Positions 24,348-37,689 of a DNA stretch of 64,000 bases are shown piece by piece. Location of the stretch: assembly GCA_030549495.1 (NCBI GenBank), contig JAUIRK010000896.1, positions 124,001 to 188,000 of the forward strand, in the 5' to 3' direction. Numbering within the stretch: position 1 is the first letter of the stretch; each line of letters opens with the position of its first letter. The notes under the pieces are model-generated. The model searched no databases and was not told the DNA's origin. It saw only the letters and a program-made list of their open reading frames with translations. The translations under genes and the position numbers were made by a program. The stretch is from Nectonema munidae. Taxonomy: Eukaryota; Nematomorpha; Nectonematoida; Nectonematidae.

Positions 24348-24927
24348 TCGGTCATATATGATTTTTGAACATTGGCAAACTTAAATTTAAAGTGTTTGTC
24401 ATATTTCAACCTTACAATATATTTCAATGTTTCTAATAAATTACAAAAATGTTTTTATATGCAACTAATTTTTACGTAAAGGAAAAGTATTTCTTCAAAA
24501 TCGAGCTGTCTTAACAGATCTATTAATAGGATAAAACATTGTTATTTAATTTTACATTTCAATAGTTTTCTGTCATTATTTTTTGCTTTGCCATATGAAA
24601 AATAGGAAATTTTCTTTGAAGAAACAAAGTTTTTTTGTCTTCAAGGCTTATACATATCTTCATAGCATACCATTAAATATTTTCAAAGAAATGTCGGTGA
24701 CATTAATGATGATTCATTTCGAAGTGCCAATGAATTTTTGATGATATCTATGATCATAGATTAAAACATGATGATATGATATATGTTATATTTGACAACA
24801 AAAATGTCTGTGTTATGAAAGCGCACAAAGCGTCTTCTTGATGAGATACGCAAAGAGTTTGAATTTATTAAAATTACTATTATTTTTAAATTCATGAAGA
24901 TAATTTTGGGTTAAGATTGAAAAATAA
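24348..24927. other. No gene seen
   Basis: AT-rich spacer. Confidence 0.4.
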
Positions 24928-25010
24928 GGTAAAGGTAAAGGTACAGTGGGACATTTTCATCTAAAAGGCCTAATTGCGCCGCTTGTATTGAACTATGAAA
25001 AAAGTAGGCT
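24928..25010 (-). mobile_element. tRNA-derived SINE, copy 2 (3' part)
   Basis: Contains the body block seen in the other copies (on the + strand TAATTGCGCCGCTTGTAT, preceded by GGTAAAGGTACAGTGGGACA). The tRNA-like head is missing, as expected from 5' truncation during retrotransposition. Confidence 0.7.
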
Positions 25011-25279
25011 TGATCTTATTCCAACCTTATTTTACAATTTTCGAGTCTATGTGTATCAAATATGTATGCCTCAGACGTTTCATAAGCTAAATCAATGTTG
25101 TCAAGACTTTTTCCACGTGAGCCGCATTCAGATTAGAAATTATTTAAATATAGATTTTGGTAATTTTTTAAATGAACCGATATTCAAATGTAAGTATTCT
25201 AATAAATATGTATTACTATTCCAAAAGTCTTATAATTTGAACTTAAGTGTCTGGTAAAATCTCACTTTATTGTAGTAGG

Positions 25280-26085
25280 ATAAAGGCGTTAGATATTTAT
25301 AGCCTAAATCATAATTACAATCAACTAAAGTAAAATCCAAAATTTTTCTTTCAAAGACATTAGATAAACTTCCATTAAAGAGTTTAAATATAAACATTGC
25401 TAGATTATACTTAAAGAGATGATTAAATTTTAATATGTTGCAATCAATAAATAAATTATTAGTATGACATACATAATTAACGTCTTAAATTTATCTTACT
25501 GCATTTTTTGAGGTTTTTTCAAAATTGAGAGATTTCTCTGTCCCCATAATATTAAACAGTAATTAATGTATGGTAAAAAGAAGGAATTATACAACAATTT
25601 TTAACTCGAAGAGGGAGACAACTTTTAACAGTTTTCAAAATTTCAATCACTCTAGAAAGCTTACTAGCAACATATGAAATATGCTTTTTCCAACTCAATT
25701 TATTATCTATTATTATGCCTAACAACTGAAAATGGTCTACATAGCAAATTATACAATTTTAGATTTAACTGATTATTCCTATAGAAAAAAAAGCATTAAT
25801 TTTAATTTATTTTTATTAATTATCATTCCATTTTTAAAAGCCTAATCAAACAAAATTTACGGTTTATTTTGTATATATTTTTCAAAACTTGATACTTCAT
25901 AGGAAAAAACGGCATATTTATATTGAGGTATATATTAAAAAGAGGCGGATTTAAAATGGATCCGTGTGGAATACCTGTATTTGCACACTTTTTATCAGAA
26001 ACCACATGGTTAGAATTTTTCCTAAAAGTGATAACTTTGTGTCTATTACTTAAAAGAGGGGAAAGTTTACCATACAATTAATAGA
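25280..26085 (-). pseudogene. LINE (CR1/Jockey-like) reverse transcriptase relic
   Basis: The minus strand begins with SNRHKVITFRKNSNHVVS, then CANTGIPHGSILNPPLFNIY, matching the GVPQGSILGPLLFNIYIND block. Near 25730-25600 it has LLGIIIDNKLSWKKHISYVA, a short SKLSRV stretch and LKTVKSCLPL, then YNSFFLPYINYCLILWGQRN in another frame. These are the conserved blocks that follow the catalytic centre in CR1/Jockey-like LINEs. The region holding the catalytic YADD is missing or too decayed to see. Frame changes are frequent. Confidence 0.8.
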
Positions 26086-26197
26086 AAAAATGGTATGAAA
26101 AGTATTTTGTAGATAAGCATGCCAGTCAAATGATGAGACTGATTCAATAAAACAATTTATATGAAAATATTTTTATATTGATAGGCATTATAATTCA

Positions 26198-26338
26198 GGT
26201 AAAGGTACCATCGGGTGTTTTCATTGAGAAGGCTCAATTGCGCCGCTTGTATCGAACTATAAGGAAAGCAGGCTTGGTGCGGGATCGAACCAAAGATCTT
26301 GAGTTATCGAATCCAGCATCTAACCAACCCTACTCACA
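26198..26338 (-). mobile_element. tRNA-derived SINE, copy 3 (most complete)
   Basis: The minus strand reads GTGAGTAGGGTTGGTTAGAT as the A-box region, then CTTTGGTTCGATCCCGCACC, a textbook B box (GGTTCGATCCC). Next come the body ACAAGCGGCGCAATTGAGCC and GATGGTACCTTTACCTG. This copy shows that the family is headed by a tRNA-like Pol III promoter. It lies 110 bases beyond the 5' side of the minus-strand LINE. Confidence 0.85.
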
Positions 26339-29300
26339 CCTCCATATTAAGACTAAAGTCAACGAAATTAAGACAGATAAGGGATCAGATATTAAAACTA
26401 ATAAAAAAAAGGTGAAGAAGTTTGTTATTTATTTCCCAACAACCACCAAAACACACGTAAATTAATATTAGAAAATATTAAACTGTATCCTAACTGTTTT
26501 AGATTTAATTAACAAGATGCTAAATATAGTATAGTCTTCTCCGTCATAGATACATAATTTCTCCATAAAATTGCATATTTATTTTAATTGATTTGATGAT
26601 TGTAGAAATACAAATAAATTTATGTTTTCAAGGAATTGATTTATAAAAATTTTTATCATCACTTTCCAAACATTTTATCTTTGAACGCACATGTATATGA
26701 AACATGTCTTGCTTAGTATATAAATTTTAAATCATATTTTGATTGAAGCGACTTACATGCAGAATATTTAGGCATTGAAAAATTAGATATTTTGTATATT
26801 ACAAGATTAATGTAAATAATGGTTTACTTAGCGAATAACTTGAGCCGATATAAACTAGTACACTGAAATGGAATTTAAATTTCTTTGCTGTTTTAATTGA
26901 TTTTTTTATATTTTGAAAGAGCAAAAAACAACATATTTTATCAAATATACTGTAATTATTTGCAAAATTGTCGATTACAAAATTATGCGTTTGAAAATTA
27001 ATAACAATATGCAACTAATTTAAAATATATTACTACAGTAGTGAAGAATAGAAGTATAGAACTTTAAACTTATCTAGAAAAAGGTATTTTGCCTTTTGAT
27101 CCCAACCAACTAGAGTGTCACAAAAACTACAAAAATTCAAAGCACGTGGCTAAGAATATTCCGGTGTTTGACAAAATCCGCAATTTTATACTCTTGGGAC
27201 AGCAAGAGTGATTCTGGAAACCTTCTCTGCATTAGAGTTTATAAAAATGCTATTATAATATTTAAAGGGTAAACTCGTATGAAAAGAGTTCGGATTTTAT
27301 TTTTTTGTGTCATTTCAGCATAAGTATTTTTATTTGTATTTTGGAATCACGAATACGAGTATCTGTACTTCCTTGATTTTAGATATATTTTTAATATTTG
27401 AACGGCTTAAAACATTAAATTATAGAGTTTTTTTGATTATTGAAATTAATCAAAAATTTGCAAAAAGAATGTTTAGCAATTATTATTATTAAATAATTTC
27501 CACATAAAATTGCTCTTTTACACATTTTAAAAGATTTTTATTTTCAAAAAATAAAAATTTATTATTTTTTGCTTATAACTCGTAATTAGAGGGTGTAGGA
27601 ATGTCCCTTAGCTTCAAGGTTGTAAAATAAAATTAATACAATGCATATTTTAAAATACTTAAGTATAAATTTATAATTTTTTTAAAATCCAAAACATAAA
27701 CACAGAAACGTACCCAATGGAGGTTTAGTGTGTCTGAACCCGTCCCCTCATCGTGACATTTATTTAATACTTTGAACTGCATCACATTGATTTGATGGAA
27801 TGGTATTCATGTTAGAGCGACGTGGATCTCTTCTTGCAAACATGGCAATGCCATCTTCAATCCTATGTCCATGTTTCGTTCAACATAAATAAGTGAGACA
27901 TATATTTTCATACTACTCAGTAAATTTGATTCCAAATAGATAAGAAGCATCAAGTTGATTTTGGGATAACTATCAGCGAAGCGTAATGTTTCCTAAAGTG
28001 TATACTTGGTAAATTTGCAGTAATCTGCCATTTTGCAAACTAAGAGTGGAGTCGAACTTCAACAGATCATAGAAAGGGTATATCATCGTTATACGACCTA
28101 GGTTTATCTTTGATATTATAGTATAGATAGATATTAGAGCCAAACATCATGTTCAGTTGTGTTAAAAACTGTGAACCTTTTTCTAATTTCATTGATGAGG
28201 TGCACAAAATAAATGCAAAGTTTTGAAGAGTTTGAAAGAGTTGATGAGCTTTTTCTTCGACAACCAAAATAAGGTTTCGTTGACAAATAAGAAACTTAAA
28301 ATTTTCAATATTTTATCCATCTCGATGGACACTTGTTTTGACTGTTAACGAATTTTAGAAGAAATCTTGTCTTTGTGCGAAATTATAAATTTAATAGACC
28401 CAAAAAGAAAAAACTACGATTTCGGTGACAATGAAAACAAGATTTCGTAAAGAGCGAAAAAAATGCATTCTAAATTAATATACAAAATATCAAAAAATTT
28501 AAGTTTTCAGTTGCAGACGCATTCTCATTTTTTTATTCACGAAATCTCGCTTTGGTTGAAGATGAAATCTCGTGTTTCCGTTTGAAATAGATGCACAGGC
28601 TTGTCTCTTGGATTATCTTCTCTGTATAAATTGTCTGCTGGATCGACGTGGAATCTTTGGTTGAATTCTAACAGCAGGATAAAGTAATTTCGAGAAATAC
28701 GCAATAAATGTGTCAAAATTTCGCAGTTTTTCTACTTGAGGAAGTCCATTTGAAATCCTATAAAATACAAAAAATGAAAATTCCAAAAAATTAAGTTCCA
28801 GAGTTTAAAATTTTGTTAATGAAATTTTTATAAGATTTAAAATCTTTTATATATAAAATTAAAAATGACTGTAATTTCGATATTAAGTGCTCAACAAGTA
28901 AAAAAATATTTATTCGGGAAATTAAATTCGGGCGAATTAGTTTTTGAACCATAATTCGCGAAATTTTTTCTGGCGAAATAAAGCACTTTGATGTAACTTT
29001 CTGGGTACGCGGTTCTATACGTATAATAGCATCACAAAGACCGTCTTTACGTTTCAGCATATAATATAAGGTCATTTTCTAATGTTACTTGTCATATTTA
29101 TTTCATCATCCTTTTATTTAAAGTTTACAACGAGACTTCTAATACATCATCATTAATTTTACCGACATTTTCTTTGACAATCTTTTAATGCTTTTTATGA
29201 CATATGTTAGCTTTAAGCAAGAAAAAATTTTCACTTCAAAGAGAATTTCCTCTTTTAACATGGCAAACTAACAAAAAATTGCATGGAAATTTTAAAACTA

Positions 29301-32300
29301 ATACTAAGTAACAAGGCTATATATTGATAAATTTGTTATCACAGTTGTTTTTTTGGAAAATGTTTAAATCTATCTATTGAAAAATCTGATAAAACAATTT
29401 GTAATTAATGAGTACGTTGTAATGTACTGTAATATTTAGATATAACAAACACTTCAAATTTAATTTCACAATTTAAAGTTTTTTGAAAAAACCAAAGTCA
29501 TAATTCACATCTTTTTTTAAAATCAAGAATAAAGCTGGCGGCTGCATTGAAGTTTACCTAAGGTTTAGCAGCCTACAATAAAATACAGTTCAATTAAAAA
29601 TTTAAAAGCATAGTAGAAAATTGCAAATCAATAAGTCTCATTTAAAGTAATTAGGTAAAATTACTTAAATTTTATTTAAATTCTATTTTTGAATTTTATT
29701 TAAATTCAAAAAACTTGTGTTTGAACTTAAGTTTTAAAAACTTTTCAAAATTTCTTGTAAATAAAATTTTTTTAATTTTAAGATGAAGTGAGAGCCACAT
29801 AAAAACAGCTGACATGCTGCATATAGCAGAAATTTCAATCTAAAACCATAAATGCAAAAAATAAACGTAAAGAAGTATCGGAGCAAAGGGGAGGTCGGAG
29901 GAACCATACTCCCAATGTATCAATCATCTTAAACTGATTACCACTTTCTGTTGGATTTTAGGCGCTCTTTTTTTACATATAAAAACTAGTTAATAAGAAA
30001 CTTTATGTCTTTTTTTATGTCGATACTAATAGTAATTCAAGCTGAAAAAATGTGGGTGATCAATGAACTTTTTGCTATCAGTATATCATGATTTATTTCA
30101 CTTTAATTATATTTTCAAATTAACAAGGTCAAATTTAATTAAAGTTTTACTTTTCCTTTAAGTTATTTAGCATTATTTGACTTAGTTCGATAATTTGCTT
30201 TATTAAAAACTTCTATTTCCTTACTTTTAAGCTCCTCAGATCTTACAAATTTTATAACAAAATGAACAAAAAAAAAGACATCTATTTCTTTATAGTCTTA
30301 ATTTTACTCAAACGTTAAACTTAATAATAATTTCTGCATATTATCTGTTAAAAATTATACAGAGCTGTATTTTAGCAGTCTTCATAACAATCAATTGTCA
30401 AAAGTAATTCAAAAGTAAACAAAGACTTTTCACGCATAATCTTTAGGCGCATAATGATAAAATCCAAAAAATTTAAAACTTTGAGCAGCGAAAATTGGAT
30501 TATTGTAAGAAAATTTTACTATATTATTTTTTATTTTTTTATAATAAAAAATGTGTATCCCATTAAAAATATATTTAAATTGTATGATTGTGCATTTAAT
30601 ATCTAAGAAAAAACTTTAATAAAACTGAATGCTTGACTTATTTGACTTCAACCCAACGATATTTTACTGTATCTATACATCTTATTTCATCACTAATTTA
30701 TGTGACTTTCTTTAGACTTGAAATAACTTTATATATTATTCTTAATTAATGGATGTATCCAGCCCTGTAGCAAGACTCGAAGTACAGGGAGGGGGAGGGG
30801 GGAGCAAAACAGATTTTAATGGGGCCTAGACAATAAAGAAGTGTATATATAATGTATTCCTGTATAGAATTTAATATCTGATTAGGCACTTAGAAAAGAG
30901 CCATAAAAAGCTCTTTTAAAGCTCTCTCTCATATGTTTTTTTTTGAAATTATTTTTAGGCGGAGATTAAAATTTTAAAAATGATTTTTCTAAAAGCTTGA
31001 AGAGCTGAGACATCTACCATATTCACAAAGAAAGAAAATTAATGACCTCCGTATTCACATTTTTACAATATCACAATGGGTTTAAATGATTTTTATGTAT
31101 TTAACATTATAAAGAAAAACATGCTATTATAGAAGAAAGTGTTTTGCTTTAGTTTTCGCAAAGAACAAATTAAAGCATGAATCCTTCCGAAACAGGTATC
31201 ACACTTAAAAAGTTATTTATTTAATTGAAATTCTTTGCCTGAAAAGTTTGTAAGCTGTCATACTGTATAAACCGATCCAAAAACCAGCTTGATGAATTAT
31301 GGTTTAATAAAAAAGTTGTTTTCCTTCCTGCCAACTGGTTAATACCACATGCAAATTTACAGCATTTCACCATTTACTTTTAAGACATGTTTGCATGTTA
31401 ACCGCTGTAAGCAATTTGATATAAAACCAAATTAAAATGAGGAAATCTTCTGGGTCATTTAAAATCATGATCTGATCAAATGGCTTACTATTTGACAAAC
31501 ACACAGAATGAAAAATCTGAAAGCAAGCATTGATTTTTTATAATAACATTTAACCTTTGAAATAAAAAATGATTACACCTTCTATTATTTTCATTGATTT
31601 CCTTATTGATTTCGAAGAAAATAGCCATTATAGTTTTTGCAAATACACTTTTAAGCGTTTTTTATTAAAACAAAATAATTTTTCCATAAATTACTTTTAA
31701 ATCCAAGGTTAGAAGATTAAATTATAAAACAAATTAAAAAAATAAATAATTCAATATTAATAAGATTTGTGGTACAACAAAATTGACGAGACTTTCCTTA
31801 AAAAAGTTTATTATTTTAACATGGCAAACCTTTCTCTACTTTTACTTCAAAAATAATAATTCAAGACTTTACTGAAAAAAAATATAAAGCATCGGAAAAA
31901 GTCTCTCTCAACTAAGCCGTTAAAAGCAGTGGCGTATCTACATTTAATGCTGCCCTGGGCAGATGCTAATTTGCCGCCATCAAAATTTCAATTCAAATGA
32001 CCAAAACTTGATAATACAGGTAGGTATCGAAAATTGGAATAAAATGTGTAGGAAATGATTTTAACATTACTATTTAAGTCTAAAATAGCTGGAAAAAATA
32101 TTTATTGATGATATATTAATACAAAGAAATTCTGCTAACGGGTGGACCGCCCTTCTTCTTGGTACGCCACCATTCCCAAGTTAAAATTACAACAGTATTT
32201 ATAGATTTAATTTGTTAACATTAATAAGAATTGCACAAGAGAAGTAGCAAAGGGGGCTAGAGTTCGGGTTAACGTTAGGAAATTTCTTCTTCCCAGTGAA

Positions 32301-35300
32301 AATAATATTTTATATCGATATGTGGTGTGCTATAGATAATTTTTATGAAAAACTTAGAATTTTTGGGCTCATATCTTGTTCAAATTTCTGGGCTACGTCA
32401 CTGAATTCAACTAACTAAACTTACAAAGTGAAATTAGTTGAAAAGTGATTCTATGTACAAGCTAGTTTACTAATTTAATATGTAAATAAATCTTTGTGAA
32501 AATGTAACTAATGTAATTTTTTCTTTTGCAATTATTAAATTTAATAGGAAAAACGATGGAACGCAAGAGATATTTTGAATACAAAAAATATTGTAATTGT
32601 AAGATTAAAACTTTTATTGAAAATTAGTTATAATTGTTTTAAACTTTTGTCCATTAGAAACGTCAGTATGATCAATATCGAAAGATAAATGTAATACATA
32701 ATTTTATGTGTATACTTGATATAGAGCCATCTTGCTGAAATGCTTTACTGGTCCTTAATTATTGATCAAGACAACTCTCAAAAAATTTAAAATACGTTAA
32801 TTCCATAATGGTATCTACAAATCCTAGTTATTGTAGTCTAGGAGCTAATGTTATGACATGCAAATATTTTTCATTTTTGCCTTTTATCTATAATTTAATT
32901 TTAATGCTCAAAAGATAGCGTTAAAAAATATATTTTAGTTACTTAATTTGAAAGGAATTATATGCATTGTATATTTGTATATATTTATTGTTTTTATATC
33001 TTCACATTTTTCTTTTACATGCAATACAACAAAATACTTAAAGCAAAATTTTTTATAACTTGCAATGGTTTAGACTTTAGATCAATGAAATATTAGCTAT
33101 ATAAAGGTGTAAAACGAATCTTATTTCTTTCTACAAGATGGATAATTCAAATGGAAACAACTCTAGAAACTTTTTCAGACCTGGAAGAATTTTTGCGAAA
33201 TTTTGGAAAGAGATTATTTAATTTTGAATTGAGAGATGATTTAGTGGTCAGAGAGCTGGCACCTTTTATGGAATAATCCATCCACGTTTCTTCTAGGCAA
33301 AAAATTGTCATCCAACTCTTTTGACTATAAAAGTTTGGTCTCTTGTATATTTGGACCAAGCTAAAAGATTTCTTTAAAAAAATGAGAAAAACGGAAATTT
33401 TATTTTATTGAGATGCAAAATTTTAGAAAAAAATGCAAAAAAGTATCCATTTATGGATTCTTTTGTAAATTTTTAAATTAAGTTTCATTTTTTTTGAAAG
33501 TTTGACAGTATATTTCAACCAAATTCTATTCTGAGTATGCCAAATTTCAGAGAGATGTCTATTTGGTAATTTGGTTTATTTTTAGGTCTGTTTCGCAAAT
33601 GGTTTTTTAAACAATATATTCTTCAAAAATTTAAATAGATTCTGATTATGAAACATTCGAGTAACGAATACACATCTTACATATTTTTTATCGTAGTTTA
33701 TTTTTCATCTTAAAAATTTTTATTTTAGAAATTTTAAATTTATTTGTATTTTTTAATGACTGACACAAGCACTTACAGTTTAGAAGAAAGATTATCTTAA
33801 GATGATGTTTTAAAGTCTGATCACCACTGACAAAGAAAAAAAGTATTGATTGAAGCAAATAATAAAAAGCAATATCTGTTACATTCATTTTTTACACATC
33901 AAGAAAACCTGTAAGAACCCGATCATTTTCATGATACAAAATAATGAGGCGTCTAGTCCTGTTTTACAAAGTTGGGATTTAGCAATTGAATCAAAAGCTT
34001 TTTTACAGAATTAAAAAATAAATTATTACAAAGTTTATAAAATAAAAATTTTTAAGATAAAAAATAAACAATTTTAAAAAATATGTAGGGGTGACAAGAC
34101 CTTTGTACTCCCTGTAGTTCATTGCTAGCCGATTTTATTTTTCTAAAAACTCATAAGCTCTAAAAAAAATACTTGAATTTTCATTTTATTAGCCACTGAC
34201 AATGAATTTTTTTCAAACTTTTTTTGATTTTGAAAATTTTTAATGCTTTCAAGATCAATATGTTTCTAGCTTACAATTAAACTTAGTTTGAAAAAATTTG
34301 AAGGAAAAATAAAAATGTATGATGCTTATAAATATCTTTTGTTAACAAAGAACAATATTGTAATAAAATTTTTATATATTTAGATGGCGCCAATAATTTT
34401 GAACCTGAAGAAATATTTTTTCGGATAAAGTATTTTTAAGCGATTTTTACTGTGTAAAAATGCTTTAGGCGTTTGCAAATATGTTTTTCAAATAACCTAA
34501 GTGATCAAAATGAAGATTTTTATCATATAGACTAAATGTTCAATTTGTAAATATTTTCTAAAAACCTTCGATATTACATTTTCGTGATATACATAAATAA
34601 AATATCTAAATATTTTAAGAAATAAATTTTATGGATTCATTTCTGAATAAGCGAAATTTAGGGCTATTTGTATGTGTCTCGAATGAAAATTGAAATACTT
34701 TAAAATCTTCAACTCGTATAACTCGAAAAATGGGTTATGTTGAAGTATTTACGATGTCCTTTAGACCTAAAGATACCGTTTGCATAATCCAAACTGAATT
34801 CAAATATTCGCTTATTTCAAACAAAATGTGTCCTGTTGATATAAAAAGGGTGTTAATTACCTTATATTTTTTTCGAAGTGTAATTTTTTATTTACAAACT
34901 TTGTAAACTTCTTTTTTTTTTAATTAAAGTGTATTTCACTTCCAAGTATTAATTTGAAAAGTTGGCTGTTTTCATCGTAGCAAAAACGTTGTGCGAATAT
35001 AATGAATGCCGCGTCACTCTCTGTTGTGTATGTTATTTGTACTCAGTCAGTCACACAATTTCAGTACATACAGAAAAAACAAAGAGAGGGTTCAAAGCCA
35101 AAATGGGAGTCTTACATCTGCTTGTATTCTTTCTATTTTTCATCATGCACTCTCTCCAACACAAAATCCAAAAAACGCATGAAACCTATAGAGGAGTGAA
35201 AGCAAAGATTACCGTGCTACTTGCATTTGCTCGTATAAATAATAATCTTTTTGGAATATAGACAAAGAATTTTCGTGTTATTTATTATGTGTGGCAAAAA

Positions 35301-35515
35301 ATAAGACAGGCAGCATTGTTCGCCTTTCTCGCAATGATGAATCGCCATTGCTATACATGATAAGGGTACAAATGAAAGAAGGAAATACACATACGTAAAA
35401 TGCAAGAAAAATCTACTGAAAAAAGTAGCGAAAGAGATAAAGGAGATAGATAGCTATTAGTGAGTCTGAGGAGTATCATGTGGAAAAAGGCGAAGGAAAA
35501 CATAAAAGAGAGTAG
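26339..35515. other. Nine kilobases of AT-rich DNA without recognisable genes
   Basis: Only short chance frames, with no protein motif I can name on either strand. Higher-GC patches that look like ends of old DNA transposons occur at 30757-30830 (CAGCCCTGTAGCAAG then G-rich) and 31927-32403. A segment at 34960-35460 is less AT-rich but unassigned. The patch at 27990-28330 has a 66-codon minus-strand frame of no known family. Confidence 0.5.
31927..32403. mobile_element. Possible hAT-type MITE remnant
   Basis: Left end CAGTGGCGTATCTACATT and right end GGGCTACGTCACTG are imperfect inverted repeats. An internal GGTACGCCACCATT at 32161 could instead be the true right end. No matching 8-bp flanks were found, so this may be a composite of two fragments. 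Confidence 0.35.
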
Positions 35516-35523
35516 ATAGAAGG

Positions 35524-35703
35524 CAGTCGCGGATCCAGAAATTGAGCATAGGAGGAAACTTTAAAAAATACTAGTAAAATACTATCATACACGTTTTGTT
35601 GCTTTAGGAATTAGCAAAATCAGTAAGGGGAATTTCTGAAGCCATTCTTCATAGGAGGTGGGGGCCTATGCCCAGATGCCCCTCCCCTCTGGATCCGCCA
35701 GTG
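35524..35703. mobile_element. hAT-type MITE (CAGTGGCGGATCC family), copy 2
   Basis: Ends CAGTCGCGGATCCAG and CTGGATCCGCCAGTG are inverted repeats. A perfect 8-bp target duplication ATAGAAGG lies at 35516-35523 and 35704-35711. It belongs to the same family as 24082-24347 but is shorter (180 bp), with the G/C-rich run now near the right end. Confidence 0.92.
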
Positions 35704-35710
35704 ATAGAAG

Positions 35711-35792
35711 GGTTCCTAGTTAAAATCTGCGAAAAACAAAATTTCCAAAACTAAAATCTCCAAAAACAAAATTTTTTACAACTAAAATTTTT
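35711..35792 (+). repeat. Phrase repeat, type A, left arm
   Basis: Begins GGTTCCTAGTTAAAATCTGC and continues with units such as CAAAATTTCCAAAACT and AAAATCTCCAAAAAC. The start matches those at 4497 and 5306. The reverse-complement version of the phrase lies at 39715-39925, so the two may be the arms of one ~4.2 kb element that now also contains a Tigger insertion. Confidence 0.55.
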
Positions 35793-37252
35793 AAATAAAA
35801 ACCTTGGCTTAGGGACACCTCAATATTAAGAACACCTAAAAGATAAGGAGGACACTTGTTATGCTACCGTGAATGTCCTTAATATCAAGGTTCATTCCAA
35901 ACCCAAAATGTTGAATTTTCAACTTATTTTAAATCTATAATCCTTATTAAATTTCTTTTAATAAAATTTTTAGTCTTTGGATTTAACAGATTTAAAAAAA
36001 TTATATTTTAAAAATAAACTTTATATAGTAGATTAAAAGTCGCATAACAATTGTCCCTTATATCAAGGTTGTCCCTAGTATCAAGGTAACTAGTATCCGT
36101 AGTATAAAGAGTAGAAAAACAGAAATATTTTCAATTGCTAAAGTTATCTATTAATAATTAAAATAAATTTTTTATTTCAAAAAAGTTCAGTATAGAAGTT
36201 TTCTTTTGAAACTTCCTACTGTTTGCTATTTGTTCCAAGCTTATTTTAACTTTAGAAAGCGGATCGAAGACTTCTCCAATGTCTTTTTCAAGGCAAAAAT
36301 ATTGAAGATCTGAATCTGCCTTTAAAGCCATATGAATGTTTTTAATTGGAGATTCAGATACTTCAGAATTCTCCTTTTCTTCTTCAAGCAGATTAGCATC
36401 CGAACTTCGGTCCTCTTTATCCATTCTCTCTTCGAAGTCAATGTTAAATGTTTCGACAGTTTGAACATGCTCATCTATTGAAATGGATTCATCCACAGAC
36501 ATAGGATCATAAAAATTAAGCTTTCTTGCAGTTTCAAGAATAATGCAAAGTATTATCTGTTTCTTCTGAAACGTCATTCTCCAAGTTATCGTCTCTGGAA
36601 GACGGCAACGTGAATCCGATTTTTATGAAGCATTTTTCAACAGTAGATGTTTTAATTTTAATAGCTAGTTTTTATAAGAAAAATAAAAGCAGTGATGTCC
36701 CTTTTATTCGATATAAAATTCTGAAAAGTGATATAGAAACAGGAATTTATAACAAACACACAATCTAAATAAAGAGCCAAATGAAGCCGAAATCTTTGAA
36801 AAAAATTATCTTGCAATAGTACAGTATAAACTTGTTTATCAATCTTGCAGAACCATTTTTTACATACGCAACATTATTATGCAAAAAATGATGTCGAAAC
36901 AGACATTCATAGCAAAGTAGCAGCAATCTGCATGAAGATATAAAACATTTGCACAAACATCGTAGAATTGTTTATCAATGTTGCACAACCATTTTTACTC
37001 AATTAATTTCATATTATCATACTACAAACAGTTGTTAAAAGATTATTATGTATACTTTTTCTTATTTTGTTAGCTAAACTGTTGTATCTTTCTCAATAAA
37101 CAACAACCAATTTGATACAAGTAGCTTTTAAATGAAAAAGTTTTCCTTACTAACAAGGTTTTTGTCAATAATATAATATATAAGTGTCTTATTAATTCCG
37201 AATATTGAGGTTGTCCCTAATATTAAAGTGTCCCTAGACCAAGATTTTACTG
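35793..37252 (-). mobile_element. Tigger-like DNA transposon, internally deleted
   Basis: The right end, read on the minus strand, is CAGTAAAATCTTGGTCTAGG followed by GACACTTTAATATTAGGGAC. The left end has ACCTTGGCTTAGGGACACC and CAATATTAAGAAC, the same block in inverted orientation. Subterminal sequence repeats a TGTCCCTTATATCAAGG word several times (35868-35890, 36050-36090). The minus strand carries only the C-terminal part of a Tigger/jerky-type transposase; the DNA-binding and DDE domains are gone. Confidence 0.85.
36158..36660 (-). pseudogene. Tigger/jerky-type transposase, C-terminal remnant
   Basis: An open frame of 139 codons (36158-36577) plus upstream sequence in another frame. 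The upstream part has VEKCFIKIGFTLPSSRDD, the SF.KCGF-type motif that follows the DDE domain in Tigger proteins. The frame continues with an acidic stretch (DFEERMDKEDRSSD, NLLEEEKENSE), IKNIHMALKADSDLQYFCLE, and ends in KKTSILNFF near the C-terminus, resembling the QTTILDFF tail of the family. At least one frame change is present. Its location between Tigger inverted repeats supports the call. Confidence 0.8.
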
Positions 37253-37689
37253 CATTTCATATTTTTAGAATAACAAACTTAAAAATAAAAATATCTATTT
37301 GTTCCGATATTTATAATTTATAAAATTCAAAAAAAATTTATTTATAAAATCTAAAAGAAAAAAAAATTATATATAAATTTAAATGCAGTATCATGAAAAA
37401 TGAATGCTCACACGACAATAATTTGATTGACTTGATTAAATTAATTTTCTTACATTTTTTTTGGGTGTAGATTACAAAAATAAAAATGTTTTTTTACGAA
37501 TATCGATAGTTTTTAGAATTTCCGTTTATTTCAAAATTCATGATTTTGAGTGTAGAATCAGTGTAATGTGAATATTATTTTATTCAATAATGGAAATAAA
37601 ACTAAAATCTTTTTTGATAAATTTAATTAAAACAAAAATAAACTAAAATTGAAGTTAAAATATATTTAAAAAGAATAATTGCGTGGCAA
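37253..37689. other. AT-rich spacer
   Basis: No coding signal. It lies between the Tigger right end and the C-terminus of the unnamed transposase-like gene. Confidence 0.4.

Noticed and set aside
26281-26338. Possible tRNA gene (perfect B box)
   Set aside because: No acceptor stem or anticodon arm fits, and the same sequence occurs with a SINE body at two other places.
28067-28267. Short minus-strand frame in a less AT-rich patch
   Set aside because: I looked for hAT or KN-type transposase blocks and found none that hold up.
34962-35261. 99-codon + strand frame with a hydrophobic stretch
   Set aside because: No family recognised, it overlaps another frame of similar length, and no splice or promoter context was seen. 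I could not support it as a gene.
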